Below are positions 24,108 to 36,544 of a DNA stretch of 64,000 nt, in pieces. The notes under the pieces are model-generated. The model saw only the letters and a program-made list of their open reading frames with translations. It was not told the origin of the DNA and made no database searches. A program made the position numbers and the translations under genes. This DNA comes from Gerris lacustris (lineage: Eukaryota; Arthropoda; Insecta; Hemiptera; Gerridae). Where the stretch lies: positions 63,683,633 through 63,747,632 of the forward strand of contig OX578280.1 in NCBI GenBank assembly GCA_951217055.1, in the 5' to 3' direction. How positions within the stretch are numbered: the first letter of the stretch is position 1; each line of letters starts with the position of its first letter.

Positions 24108-24351
24108 TGCCAAGTAATTTTTGAAATAGACGCGTCAGAATTGAAAGTATCCTTTTTACAACATCACCAATTTTTAGGGTTTTATTTTTAATATATTATC
24201 TGTAATAATTAATTATTATTGTGGAACCGCATTTAGAAGTAACTTTGATAATAGAATTCGAAATATTTTAAAGGTATAGTGTATGAAATACTAGACAATG
24301 TATTAAATTAGATAAAGATTGCGACAAGATATAGAAAATTATAATAAATAA

Positions 24352-24552
24352 ATTTGTAAACTGGGGATTTCTCCTTAACTTGGTCTTTTGGGTACGTAGA
24401 GTTTGATTATATTAACTTTTTAGACAAAGATTCTTACGAGAATTTTAGCTGTAATATTACTGAATGTTCAAACATGTTTAAACTTTAATTTTTAAACGAA
24501 AATATATCGTACCCAAAAGACCAAGTCAAGGAGAAATCCTCAGTTTACAAAT
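24352..24552. mobile_element. 201-bp MITE with 45-bp inverted ends
   Basis: 24352-24396 and 24508-24552 are inverted repeats with 43 of 45 positions matching (ATTTGTAAACTG...GGGTACG). No coding capacity. A truncated relative lies at 21415-21490. Confidence 0.85.
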
Positions 24553-25229
24553 ATATATAGAGGGTAATTTACTACTAAATAAAATAATAAATAAATATAT
24601 TCAATAAGTAAAAATATTCAATGCCGAAACGACCCATAATGCAGCTGCTTTGGCTATTAAAAAGTTAATTGTACGTGGAGAGATTATTTCATTTTTTCTT
24701 AAAATGACTTCCATAGACGCTCCCAACTCCCATATCTAACATAAGAGTTATCGTATAATACTATTTAATTATTATTTGTTGAAAAAATGGTTAAGTAGGT
24801 CCTAAAAGAGTATATGGATATAATTAGTGTTTTCTCTTCGGGTGTAAACATTAATTAGAGGAGATGTTGCATATGAGTTTTACATTACAGGCTTGACGTC
24901 GTTAGAGATAACGATGTATGGGATGTTAGAGATACTTCAACTCCTAATCTTTCCCCTCATTTCTCTCCCTCTCTATCTCTGTATCCTAATTATAATAAAC
25001 TTAATATACGTCTTCAACCAAGCTTGAGTTTAAAAAGGTATAATTATACAATCCCATAAAAAAATTTACTCATCTAAGTAGATGTATCTTGGAAATAACT
25101 TATTTCATCGAACAATATTTGAATAAAATGTTACTCCACGTCAAATAATAACTTATTCATTTCTAAAGCACTTTTAAGCATTTATAAAACAATCGTCATC
25201 ATTAATATGAGTCGTCTATATTAAGTCCG
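24553..25229. other. No gene seen
   Basis: AT-rich noncoding sequence. No paired repeat recognised. Confidence 0.45.
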
Positions 25230-25505
25230 ACACCAGCATAAGGCAGTCTAAAAGGCGGCCATGAGAAGGAAATCCTTAAAGTTTGGACTCGTTCAGGAGG
25301 AATTCCTGAGGTGTGTGGAGCGGTGTTGAGGACACCTGTGGACAACAGGAAATCCTCAAAGTAATCCCGAAGGGTTTTTATCTTGCGGATTTCCTCGAGG
25401 AAATCCTCCCGTGTTTGGACGAGGGTTTGGTTGAGGAAATCCTCAAGGAAATCCCCGAGGCTTTTTCCTTGAGGATTTCCCTTTCGTGTATGGCCCCTTT
25501 TAGGG
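25230..25505. repeat. MITE-like block with repeated AGGAAATCCTC palindromes
   Basis: The short motif AGGAAATCCTC or its GAGGATTTCC complement occurs about six times in both orientations, giving a multi-stem structure. The right end GTGTATGGCCCCTTTTAGG resembles the end motif of the element at 8611. The 65-aa frame at 25313-25510 is a by-product. Confidence 0.55.
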
Positions 25506-25930
25506 TATAGCTAGAGTGCACGCTGATTCTGATTCAGATTCAGAGAATTAAATACTGTAGTTTAAGAGGAGGCAAAGTTGTTAACCCAAATATTTAGGCA
25601 ATTTTAATTTCCGATTCGGATTCAGAGAAATGAATTGCGAAGTTAAAGTGGGCTGGTCATAGTAGTTTATCCAAATATCTCTCTAGATAAGTGTATCCTG
25701 TTTAAGAGTGTAATTTAGTGTTTTACGAAAGTACTAAGTATTTACGAAAAACACTTTTTAAACAATCAAGACTGTCTCCTCTGTTTATCACAGCTTTAAT
25801 GCTGTACCGAATGCTCTAACTTCTAACGACTGTAATTTACAGTAGACGAATAAGTTCATCAATTTTAGGAATGGACTGATATCAAGTTAATATTTTCTCA
25901 AGAGCTACATATTTTATATTCTACAGCTTG
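25506..25930. other. No gene seen
   Basis: Contains two GATTC-GATTCAGAGAA-like blocks about 100 bp apart. Nothing coding. Confidence 0.4.
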
Positions 25931-25939
25931 CAACGAAAA

Positions 25940-26410
25940 CCAGAACCTAATAAACCAAGATCAGAAGAAGATTTTGAAAATCCCGACGCATCGAACCCAT
26001 AGCATGGATCATTCTCAAGAAAGATAGGATTCTATCATCATTCTCAAGGAAGATAGGATTCTATCATCATTCTCAAGGAAGATAGGATTCTATCATCATC
26101 CTCAATGAAGATAGGAACTCCACTCACGCTCCGTGAGTGGAGTTCATCATTAAAGGTAAAATGAAAAGTCTCTCCAATCAAAGCATCTTTCGGCCTCTAT
26201 AAGGGCATCTTCAGTGCCGAGAAAGGTGGGAACGTAAATCAACCAAAAGAGCTCATAAGGTGGAGTCATGCAAAGCCAGGCTCTGGCACAAGACCCGGTC
26301 TTGTTACGTTTCCACCATTTTCGGCACTTAAGATGGCCTTATTGAGGCCGAAAGCTGTAATATATTTATAAATATATATATATTACGTGGAGATACTTTT
26401 CCTCTTTAAT
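25940..26410. repeat. Foldback-like element with 29-bp tandem core
   Basis: AATCCCGACGCATCGAACCC at 25976 is followed by four copies of a 29-bp unit (ATTCTCAAGGAAGATAGG..., 26010-26118). An inverted pair then spans 26155-26236 and 26295-26405 (AAAAGTCTCTCC, GGCCGAAAG, GGCACT-AAGATG and GGTGG-AACGTAA blocks, each with its complement). Related pieces occur at 301-360, 5850-5900 and 43660-43740. No coding capacity. Confidence 0.65.
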
Positions 26411-27335
26411 TCTTAAGGTGCTTATTTGTATTACATATAATTATTAAAAACTAGCAATACAGTATGTTAAATAAACGTTGGAGAGGGGACAATAATTGGG
26501 ACCAATAGGCCTTATATATTATAGAATCTACAAAGGGAAATGGTGATGTCAAGTTTGAAATGGATTTATTTGCTTGAAATAGCACGAATCTAAACAAGTT
26601 GTGAGGTAACTCTGCTCCAATGAACCACATAATCAATTCCCTCTGACCTAGAATCGAAACTAAAACCTAAGAATGTTGGGCCGAAACCTAACCGATAAAA
26701 AGCATTTACTATTAACTTGGACTTTACGATCTTCATCTCCGTTCTTTATTTAATCTAACTTTCAACTTTTAAAAGTGTTTAAAAAGTTACAGTTTGTGAG
26801 AGACGGTTTCTTTTTATAAGTTTAAAGGCAACAAATGAGTTAACAAAGGTTTAAGGTTGAAAGTGTTCCAGAGTTAAACAGTAAATTAAAAAGTTAGAGG
26901 GTTTAGTTTCGTTCGCTTTTCTGCAAAGCTGACAAAGTGGGCTTAACTGAAATCAATCGGTTGTATAATTGTCTATATAGAGATCTGGTCAATAAAACTC
27001 TAAAGGCATAATTGTACCATCAAAAAACCGCGATAGCTAATGATTTATACCGACCGCTTTCCACCAATTTAGTTGGTGATTATGGTCGTATAAACCATTA
27101 AGCATTAGCTATTGTGGTCGTTCGACCGTAGACTGGTCAATTTAAACTACCAACAAAACCATCCAAGACGCTTTCCTGGGTTAAATCTCATTTTCGCACA
27201 ATGATTTATACTGAATAATGTGAACAATCGTTGAAATAAATAATAATAGTTAGAGCAAGTGAATTTGAGAAGTTCTCGAAGCTATTTTTTATACATTCTA
27301 CAAGCATAGACATATATTATATATACTAGCTGGAT
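26411..27335. other. No gene seen
   Basis: A short inverted pair lies at about 27030-27130 (ATAGCTAATG-TTATACC and GGT-TATAAACCATTAAGCATTAGCTAT). The rest is unremarkable. Confidence 0.4.
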
Positions 27336-28109
27336 ACCCGTGCTTCGCTAAGGAGTGTTAATTTAATATGTATGATAAGTTTATAAACTATCATCAAGAA
27401 ACATTTAAATTATTTTACTATGCGAGAATATCTAGATTCTATTCCTCCCACTTATACCCCCTCCTCTTTGTTAAGATAATTTGCAAATATCCCAAATTTA
27501 CCCCCCTCCTAAATGTAAATACATATGATTAAACTGTACATAACAACAATTACTGTACTCTTAAAGAGCTTATCAACGATTTGCATCATTTAGGGTATTC
27601 ATTCCTTTGACCCCGTATTCATTAGTTGTACCCTGTACCCCTGTGTACCAAAATTTGAATTTCGAAAATTCATCTAGACAGTGATTTCCCCCTTGCTTTG
27701 AAGGTCAAGTGTGCAAATTTCTAGATCGGACTAAAACTGTAGATTTGTATAAAGAACATACACACACATACCTTGACATTTATATATATATATGGCCGCC
27801 CTCTTGAATCGAAATGCCCGATTGGCAAACCATTTATTAAAAGTTACTTATTTCATAAAAGGAAGCTAACCTCTAAATTTCAAGGTTCTAGTGGAATTGG
27901 TTCCGGAGATATGTCTTGTCGAATTTTGTATATAAATGGCCGCCATCTTGAATCAAGACGGCGGATTTTAAAAATATTTCTTAGGGAGCACCTAGGAGGT
28001 AAGAGGAACACACCTACAAAAGTTCATGGTCATAGATCCAGTGGTTTCAGAGATATCGTGATGTATCAGTGAGAGTCAGTCAGTCAGTCAGTCAATGAGT
28101 GGTATTTGG

Positions 28110-28113
<4 letters not shown>
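27336..28113 (+). repeat. Interspersed repeat family A, copy 2
   Basis: Starts ACCCGTGCTTCGCTAAGG and ends in GTCAGTCAGTCAGTCAATGAG then (AT)n, colinear with 468-1467 except for that copy's extra 490 bases. Its 3' part contains two ATGGCCGCC-TCTTGAATC blocks (about 27792 and 27937). The 99-aa frame at 27773-28072 lies inside it and is not supported as a gene. Confidence 0.7.

Positions 28114-28185
<72 letters not shown>
28114..28185. repeat. (AT)n microsatellite
   Basis: Tail of the family A copy. Confidence 0.95.
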
Positions 28186-28187
<2 letters not shown>

Positions 28188-29084
28188 GCGGCCATTATTT
28201 ATATGGTACGTAAGAAACGACTTTTATCTAAACCAACTGCACAAAAACTTTGAAATTTTTTGAAGTTAGCATCTTTTTATGACATAACAGCTTTTTTAAA
28301 AGGTTTTTCCAATCGGCCATTTTTACTCAAGATAGTTGAAATTAATATGATACCAAAAACAGGCTGATTGTCACCTACTATCGTTATTTTAATCAAAATC
28401 ATGTTGGTTCGCAAAAATGCCGAATGACAGAAGGTCCGAAATGAGACAAAAAGTTTTCTGATATCCGAAATTGATTTCTGTATTGAAATTTTCGAATTCG
28501 AAGACATAAAGAAAGTTATTCTTCAATGCATCCGTTACCATCGGTAAGCTGAGAAGCAATATCTATATTTTATCCGCAAGCCCAAGAATTATCTTTAAAT
28601 TTTTTCCTTCAAAAATTGAGATTGAAATAAATAAAAATATATCATGGAAGTAATCAATCACTGTGTCTCACGTTACATTATATAACGTCTTGTAACAGAG
28701 ACACCGTAAAAAATAAAAATGGAAATAGGATTGCTTCTTGGGAAGATACGTCCCTTATACCTAATCTGTATTCTGTTAATGCGACATCCCATCACAACAT
28801 TGAATTATATTCAATGCTTGGCAAACCAGAGCCGAAATTATATTTTACATAACGCTGCTTAGTTTCATACAATTTAACTATAACAACATCAGTTTTACAT
28901 CTTCTTACAAAAGTGTGACATAACTACCCTCTTCCAGTTACGTCTTATTTGTTTTATTTATCTGAGAAGTTGGTATTTTCGATTTGAAGAATTATATAAT
29001 TTCCAGTGTTATATTTTATAAGGCAGACAAGATTTTTATAGAATGACATTAATTTAACTTGGTTTTTACTGTCCAAGAGAGGAG
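28186..29084. other. No gene; family D fragment
   Basis: 28385-28560 has blocks shared with 37060-37385 and 57280-57640 (ATGTTGGTTCGCAAAAAT, ATTTCTGT-TTG-AATTTT, GTTACC-TCGGTAAGCT-GAAGCAA). Otherwise noncoding. Confidence 0.5.
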
Positions 29085-29950
29085 AGTCCAAAAAAGCTAC
29101 AATTTTGTGTATATGCTAATCATATGGTGCCTTTTAAGAATATGTGATTGGCTAAGTTCGTCTGTGAAACATAGCTTGGCAATAGGCTTAGAAAAAAATT
29201 AGTATTAATAAAATAAAAATCGGTCCGAGGCAACTCAGACCAACTTTCTCATATACGAGTTCATAATTACTTAGCCCAGAGTTTTCCATTTACTAGTTTT
29301 CGTAGGTGCATTTAATTATTATTGAACATTTTCTCAATATGTATTATAAAAATAACTTCTCCTCGGCGGGAAATCGAACCCGGCCTCTCTCCGTCAGCGT
29401 TTAAAGCTATTTTCTCAGGAACTACATTTTTTTTTCGGGAAAACGGCTCATTATATTGTTAGATTTGTATTTAAATGGACTACATTTTAGAATTTTTTAA
29501 TTAAAATCGTCGGAGAACCGTTTTTGAGAAATAATATCTTTTCAAGTTTCTTCAGAGGTTTTGGGGGTAGCGTCTCCAAATTTAGAGTAGAAATTCATTT
29601 CTCGATTTCACCTAGGGGTATGATTGTTCTGAACATGTATGATAAATTTCGTCAAAATCGGCCCAGCAGTTTAGGCCACGCGTCTGCACAGACTACAGAC
29701 AGACTTCTTTTTTAAACCACTTTTTCGGACTCAGAAGACCTAAAAAACGTTTAGTTACACGGTAAATCCACCAAAATCATATTTTCGTGTCATCACAATA
29801 GTTTCTCTTTATATGAGAAAGAACAAAACTGGTGGGGAGAGGCAATGTCCCACCCTTTTTGGTGGACTATGTGACTTTCATGATCCGGAGTATAAAATTA
29901 GTTAGTAGACCAAAAGTAGACCTTAAGTTGATATTAATTTGACTTTTAAA
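29085..29950 (+). repeat. Family H copy split by a family E insertion
   Basis: 29085-29220 and 29835-29950 are the two parts of a family H unit (AATTTTGTGTATATGC, CATAGCTTGGCAATA; then GTGGACTATGTGACTTTCATG, AGTTAGTAGACCA). Between them lies family E (about 29215-29835), which also occurs at 61505-61985. Family E starts CGGTCCGA-GCAACTCAGAC and ends with a CTTTCTCTTTATATGAGAAAG stem. Confidence 0.7.
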
Positions 29951-30040
29951 TAATAATAATTAAAACGGTTTTTTAAATTATTTATACGAGTGTGCAGGAG
30001 TAAAAAAAGGTTACAGAAATAAATATAATATCTGGCTAAA

Positions 30041-30044
<4 letters not shown>

Positions 30045-30136
<92 letters not shown>
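30045..30136. repeat. (AT)n microsatellite
   Basis: Pure AT dinucleotide run in the intron. Confidence 0.95.
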
Positions 30137-30138
<2 letters not shown>

Positions 30139-30640
30139 ATATATATATCTGGCAGCCTACTATTAGCAAATCCTTTATTATTATTACATCAATAACTCCT
30201 AGGTAGTATAATATATAGTACGAAATTTGAAACTTCAAATAGCGATTATATTCCTTCATTAATATATAATAGTTTTAGCGTGGGATCTAAATTTGACATT
30301 TTGACCTCTAGGCCGATTAAATTTAATTTCAAATGAATTTGATCCGATGATTATTCCTTCATTAAATTTACAAAATTAATTAAGTCCATTTATTTTATTT
30401 ATTGAATGTTTCTAAACTTAAATTTATTTATTTCCTGTGATAAACATTTTTTAGCCACAGTAGGGACTAAAGAAAAGTAGAGACGCTTCTAGCAGGTAGC
30501 CATTACATGAAAACTATTACCCAATTGCCAATTATTGTTGCCGACAAGATATATAAAAGTTGAAATAACAATTCAATATCATATATTCTTCTCTAAGCTC
30601 GGGCGACCTAGTAAAAGAGTAAACAACGGCGCTTCATTAA
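30137..30640. other. No gene seen
   Basis: AT-rich noncoding sequence. Confidence 0.4.
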
Positions 30641-31447
30641 ATTGTTACTCCCCTTATAAAAAAAATACATGTGGTGTCGCGGAACACCCGGTAGGAACGA
30701 AGTTCCTTACATTTTTCATTAAATATAAATTATAAAATCACACTGCTAAGTACGTATACATTGCTAACTACTTATACATGGCGGATATGAAAAGAGACAA
30801 AAATAAAAGTAACGAACTGTTTGTACCTAGCAGAGTTAAGGCAAAATTAAAAGAAAACCATTATTTGTATAATTAAAGCAAGCGTCTTACTATAAATATA
30901 TACTGAATATAAGAAAAAAGTTGATGATTATGAGTTTATAGTGAGAGAGTATGTTTGTTAAAGGATGTTGGATTGAAATAGGACTGTTTTCTACCTACCC
31001 GGCCAATTAATTTAAAATATATCTCTTCCCTACTCTACAGCTTCTGCTTGTATCAGGGTGAAATTTTACATGATTATATTTTATTTATTTACAAAACAAA
31101 GTGACATTTTTGACATATATAACAAAAGTAATCAAAACAAGTCAAGTAACAGGCTTCCTTAATAACACTTTTTCCCGTATTTTGAAGCTTACTTTTAAGC
31201 GAGCGAGGCGCGTGACGCTTGGGCGGATAACGTTTTCCGACAAACTCAGCCTGGGCATTGGTAAAATGAACATGTGTACCAAATTTCATCTAACTTATGG
31301 TGATCTTTAACTCAAGTTATCGTCATCAGTAGATTTCGTGACGGATTTTGCGTGACGGTGATTTTGGTCGTTTTTTCGGATTCACTCCCGGGCTCCAGAA
31401 CGTGCCATAAGGAACTTCGTTCCTAAAAAACAGAGGGGAGTAACAAT
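30641..31447. mobile_element. 807-bp inverted-terminal-repeat element (family T), copy 1
   Basis: Ends are exact inverted 13-mers, ATTGTTACTCCCC (30641-30653) and its complement (31435-31447). Just inside are second inverted motifs TAGGAACGAAGTTCCTTA at about 30691 and 31406-31424, themselves nearly palindromic. The body (GTACGTATAC, CTACC-CCCGGCC, ACGCTTGGGCGGATAA, TCGGATT-ACTCCCGGGCTCC) recurs in reverse orientation at 48510-49800. No transposase frame is seen. The opposing 66- and 69-aa frames at about 31089-31310 lie on both strands of the same DNA and lack motifs. Confidence 0.72.
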
Positions 31448-31492
31448 CTAAAGAAAGTGAACGGAATGATCTTCTTTAGATTGTTACTCCCC
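31435..31492. repeat. 21-bp-arm hairpin (GGGGAGTAACAATC type)
   Basis: 31435-31455 and 31472-31492 are exact inverted repeats. The outer half coincides with the right end of the 30641-31447 element, as if two element ends abutted. Similar sequence lies at 13806-13864. Confidence 0.88.
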
Positions 31493-32163
31493 TAAGTGTG
31501 ATATTCCTTTGTCCCTAAGTACATTGTAATTAACATTCCTTTGTCTTCATAGTTATTTGGTCAAAGTCATTTATATTCTAAAAAAAGATAGGGGAGTAAC
31601 AATCAATGTAACAAATAATAGTAATAAAAAAATGTTAGGTTGAGGTACCTAAACAACAACCGAATTAGAATTTCATCCTATTTTATTATTTTACTTTTAA
31701 GTTATATTACTCTGATTAAAATATATTATGTTGTGATAAAAAAAATATTATACATATATAGGTATTATATAAAAATAATTTTTTTATTGAATTTTAAATA
31801 AATATCCTATTATCAAAAAGAGATCAAGATATAGGTTTTAAAAATATATTTTAAATATCGTTCTTTCCTTCAGAGTGATATTAAAAGAGCCAGAGCAGAT
31901 GTTAATAACTTCTTTGAAAAATATATTATTTAATATTACGATATTTGCGTTTATAACTGTAGATGTAAATACTTTGAAAAATAAAATGAAAGGAAAGCAA
32001 CACGTTGGCTAACAAAGGAATAGTCAGATATTTTAAAATTTTAAGATTCCTTCATCCAGAAAATATTAAGACTTTATTTTGTGATAAAGACTTTGACATG
32101 AGTGGCTGACTTAATTTTAAATCCCGTTGACATAGTCTACACAAATTCTTTGGAGTGTATATA
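31493..32163. other. No gene seen
   Basis: Contains another GGGGAGTAACAATC motif at about 31592. No coding block. Confidence 0.45.
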
Positions 32164-33692
<1,529 letters not shown>

Positions 33693-34334
33693 GATCCAGA
33701 CAACATTAGAATCAGTTTTTAACTATCCAGACAACATAAGAATCAGTTTTTAACGATCCAGACAACATTAGAATCAATTTTTAACTATCCAGACAACATT
33801 AGAATCAGTTTTTAACGATCCAGACAACATTAGAATCAGTTTTTAACTATCCAGACAACATAAGAATCAGTTTTTAACTATTCAGACAACATAAGAATCA
33901 GTTTTTAACTATCCAGACAACATTAGAATCAGTTTTTAACGATCCAGACAACATTAGAATCAGTTTTTAACTATCCAGACAACATTAGAATCAGTTTTTA
34001 ACGATCCAGACATTGGAATCAGTTTTTAACGATCCAGACATTAGAATCAGTTTTTAACGATCCAGACAACATTAGAATCAGTTTTTAACGATCCAGACAT
34101 TAGAATCAGTTTTTAACGATCCAGACAACATTAGAATCAGTTTTTAACGATCCAGACATTAGAATCAGTTTTTAACGATCCAGACATTAGAATCAGTTTT
34201 TAACGATCCAGACATTAGAATCAGTTTTTAACGATCCAGACAACATTAGAATCAGTTTTTAACGATCCAGACATTAGAATCAGTTTTTAACGATCCAGAC
34301 ATTAGAATCAGTTTTTAACGATCCAGACAACATT
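33693..34334. repeat. Minisatellite, 22 copies of 31/28-bp units
   Basis: The unit begins GATCCAGACAACATTAGAAT and ends CAGTTTTTAAC. A 31-bp form and a 28-bp form (missing AAC after GATCCAGAC) both occur. The first ten units are all 31 bp and mostly alternate GATCC with CTATCC starts. The last twelve mix 28- and 31-bp units and all start GATCC. There are no spacers, so this is not a CRISPR array. Confidence 0.95.
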
Positions 34335-34803
34335 CATCATCAAGTGATCATCAGTAGATCTTCTCCAAACAGATATTATGTCAAACAGTGTTTAGATCTA
34401 GCTTCCACGTTGATCGGTACTTCGCTAACGATTCAGTTAAAATTAGTTTCAAAACGGAAAAAGGTTTTTACAAGGCGGAGATACACATGCCGTCAAATTG
34501 GGGAAGTAGCTTGCATGCCAAAAGAGGGTATTTGCCAGTAACTGGCATACTAAGGATTTTTATTAAGTTTTTATCTGCTTGCTTGCTAGCTACAGGCATG
34601 CCATTTAACATATACACGTGCAAGTAGCTGGTATGTTTTTGTACAAACTAGAGGCATGTGTATCTCTACCATAACAAGATGCGATGCGAATTATAAGTTG
34701 GCAAGTATACATAAATAATACACTTGCCAAAACAAAACGTTTGGGGCTGAACTACTCAAAAATTGTTTTATGTTAAAAATGGTTTTGTTTAAAAAAAAAA
34801 GTT
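34335..34803. other. No gene seen
   Basis: The frames at 34344-34541 and 34388-34627 overlap on one strand and show no motif. Contains repeated TTGCATGCC/CTGGCATAC-like words. Confidence 0.4.
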
Positions 34804-35380
34804 TATCTAAGATTGATACGAAATATAAACATTATATCTGTGTTTAGATGAGTAGAAAGTGATTATTTACGTACTTGTATTCATTGCGCATGCGCGTCTC
34901 ATAGTTCTGAATAATTCCTCTTCTTTACCACACTAGTGCGGTAAAGAAGAGGAATTCTTCAGCTTTACGCACGATTAGTGAGTTTGTTTACATTTAACAA
35001 AACTAATTTGGTGTTCTTTTATTAAAGTAACTGTTTATATCGAGTTTTTAGTGAAAAACAATGAGTGAATCAAGTGACTTTGACGAAAATGTGGAGAATA
35101 ATAATCCTCCAGAAATAATTAATTCGGCAAAAAATACAACTAATGAATTAATGCCATCTTTATCAAGAGAGAGATACGAACTTACATACAGCAAGTTTAT
35201 TTGTTTCTGTATTTATTATTTAAATCTAACAATCGTAGATAAAGTACGGTACGCAACTCGTGCGAAAACGGCATTTTGCATTGCTCGTGTGGTTTTACCA
35301 CCCTCGCTGTCGCTCGGGTGCAAACTCCACACTCGCATGCAAAATGCTACTTTCCGCACTCGACGCCTAATGTACTATTT
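34804..35380 (+). mobile_element. Family Y element, copy 3 (best preserved)
   Basis: Plus-strand copy. It starts ATCTAAGATTGATACG and carries the hairpin at about 34909-34960, then the leader, the ORF at 35061, the ATCGTAGAT motif near 35232 and the tail of GAGCGACAGCGAGGG-type and GCGGAAAGTAGCA-type blocks (here complemented). It ends at GCACTCGACGCCTAATGTACTA. About 575 bp and uninterrupted. Confidence 0.78.
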
Positions 35381-35396
35381 CTTTCACAATGCCTAG
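35061..35396 (+). pseudogene. Family Y ORF, 111 aa (remnant plus element tail)
   Basis: MSESSDFDENVENNNPPE, then EIINS, then ELMPSLSRERYELTYSKF. The first roughly 47 residues are shared with the other three copies. Beyond the KF motif (residue 46) the frame simply reads through the noncoding tail of the element, which happens to lack stops. Only the N-terminal part should therefore be taken as a protein relic. Confidence 0.55.
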
Positions 35397-36073
35397 AATA
35401 GAATTCATTCATAGACTAAGATAGAATTATGATCAATGTATCTCATTTTTTTAAACCAAACTTACTTTTTACAGATATTTTCAAACCTTTAGCAGTTTCC
35501 CAGTAAATGAAAGTAATTTCGGAGGAAAAAAACAACTTATTTTTATTTTAAACTTGCTTTTTTTAAAAAAATAAAAAGTTTCGACAAATAGAAAAAACGT
35601 GGTAAGAAAAAAGTAAAAAAGGCTGTGAGGTGAATTTGGTGCACAAGGGAACACTTGTACAACCCTGTGCCAATAAAACTTTCTCTATAGACCTCCATCT
35701 TAACAATGTCTTGTAACCAAGAAATAAAAAACTCAAAACTTTCCTTTCCTACATCTACATTTAAAGGTTTTTTAAGAATCGGTAAAACGTTTATCCTCGC
35801 GAGACAGCTGCCTAGATGAGACATTATCTTAAACAGTACTTATCTTTAACAGTACTCTTTTTTTAACTTTTACTTAATTTACAGGTATAGTAAACCATTA
35901 TAAATATCGAGATACAAAATAAAGCGATTAATACAACATTCGAAAGAAATTTGGCAGGAATAAACTGTCTGTCTGTCTGTTGGTGTCTGTCCGTTGCTTG
36001 TTTCAATTCATAAACTAGTATAGCAGGAACATGAAATTGGGCACACAGGTGCATCTCGGCATTTGTGACATAC
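35381..36073. other. No gene seen
   Basis: The 93-aa minus-strand frame at 35543-35824 and the 63-aa frame at 35863-36054 show no recognisable motif. A (CTGT)n run lies at about 35968-35983. Confidence 0.4.
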
Positions 36074-36516
36074 TACGTTTCCATGATGTTTAAATACGGA
36101 TTGAATCCAAATTTGGGATTTAACAAGTTAGGTGTTTCCATAAGTAATAGTGAATCCGTATTCAATACGAAATAAAAAAACTAACCTTTTTCTTGGTTAC
36201 TTTTGTTAAAGGTTATAAATCGTTTTGTAACCTTCACCTTTTATAACCATGCTTTTTATTACGTATTTTGACAGATTTGACTACAGTTTCTACAGAAATA
36301 CCCTAGGTTCGCTCACAACACCGCTCTGCGCATGTCAGGATCGAGTTAAGTGTTTCCATGCAACTAAGATCCAGATACGATCCCAGAATTTAGTGGATTG
36401 TATCGGGATCGGGATCGTACTTAATCCGTTTTGAATCTAGGTTTCCATGGACACTTAGGATCCAAAAACTGTATTCTACCCGTATTCAATCTGTATTTAA
36501 ACATCATGGAAACGTA
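36074..36516. mobile_element. 443-bp MITE with GTTTCCATG-type inverted ends
   Basis: The ends TACGTTTCCATGATGTTTAA and its complement match perfectly over 24 bp, and over most of 35 bp. Further inverted internal words exist (GAATCCGTATTCAATACG; TTTCCATGGACACTTAGG). No coding capacity and no clear target duplication. Confidence 0.8.
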
Positions 36517-36544
36517 AAATGGACATTTTTTCGGTTTTCACACA

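Noticed and set aside
33693..34334. Possible CRISPR-like array
   Set aside because: Units are contiguous with no unique spacers, and the context is eukaryotic intron DNA.
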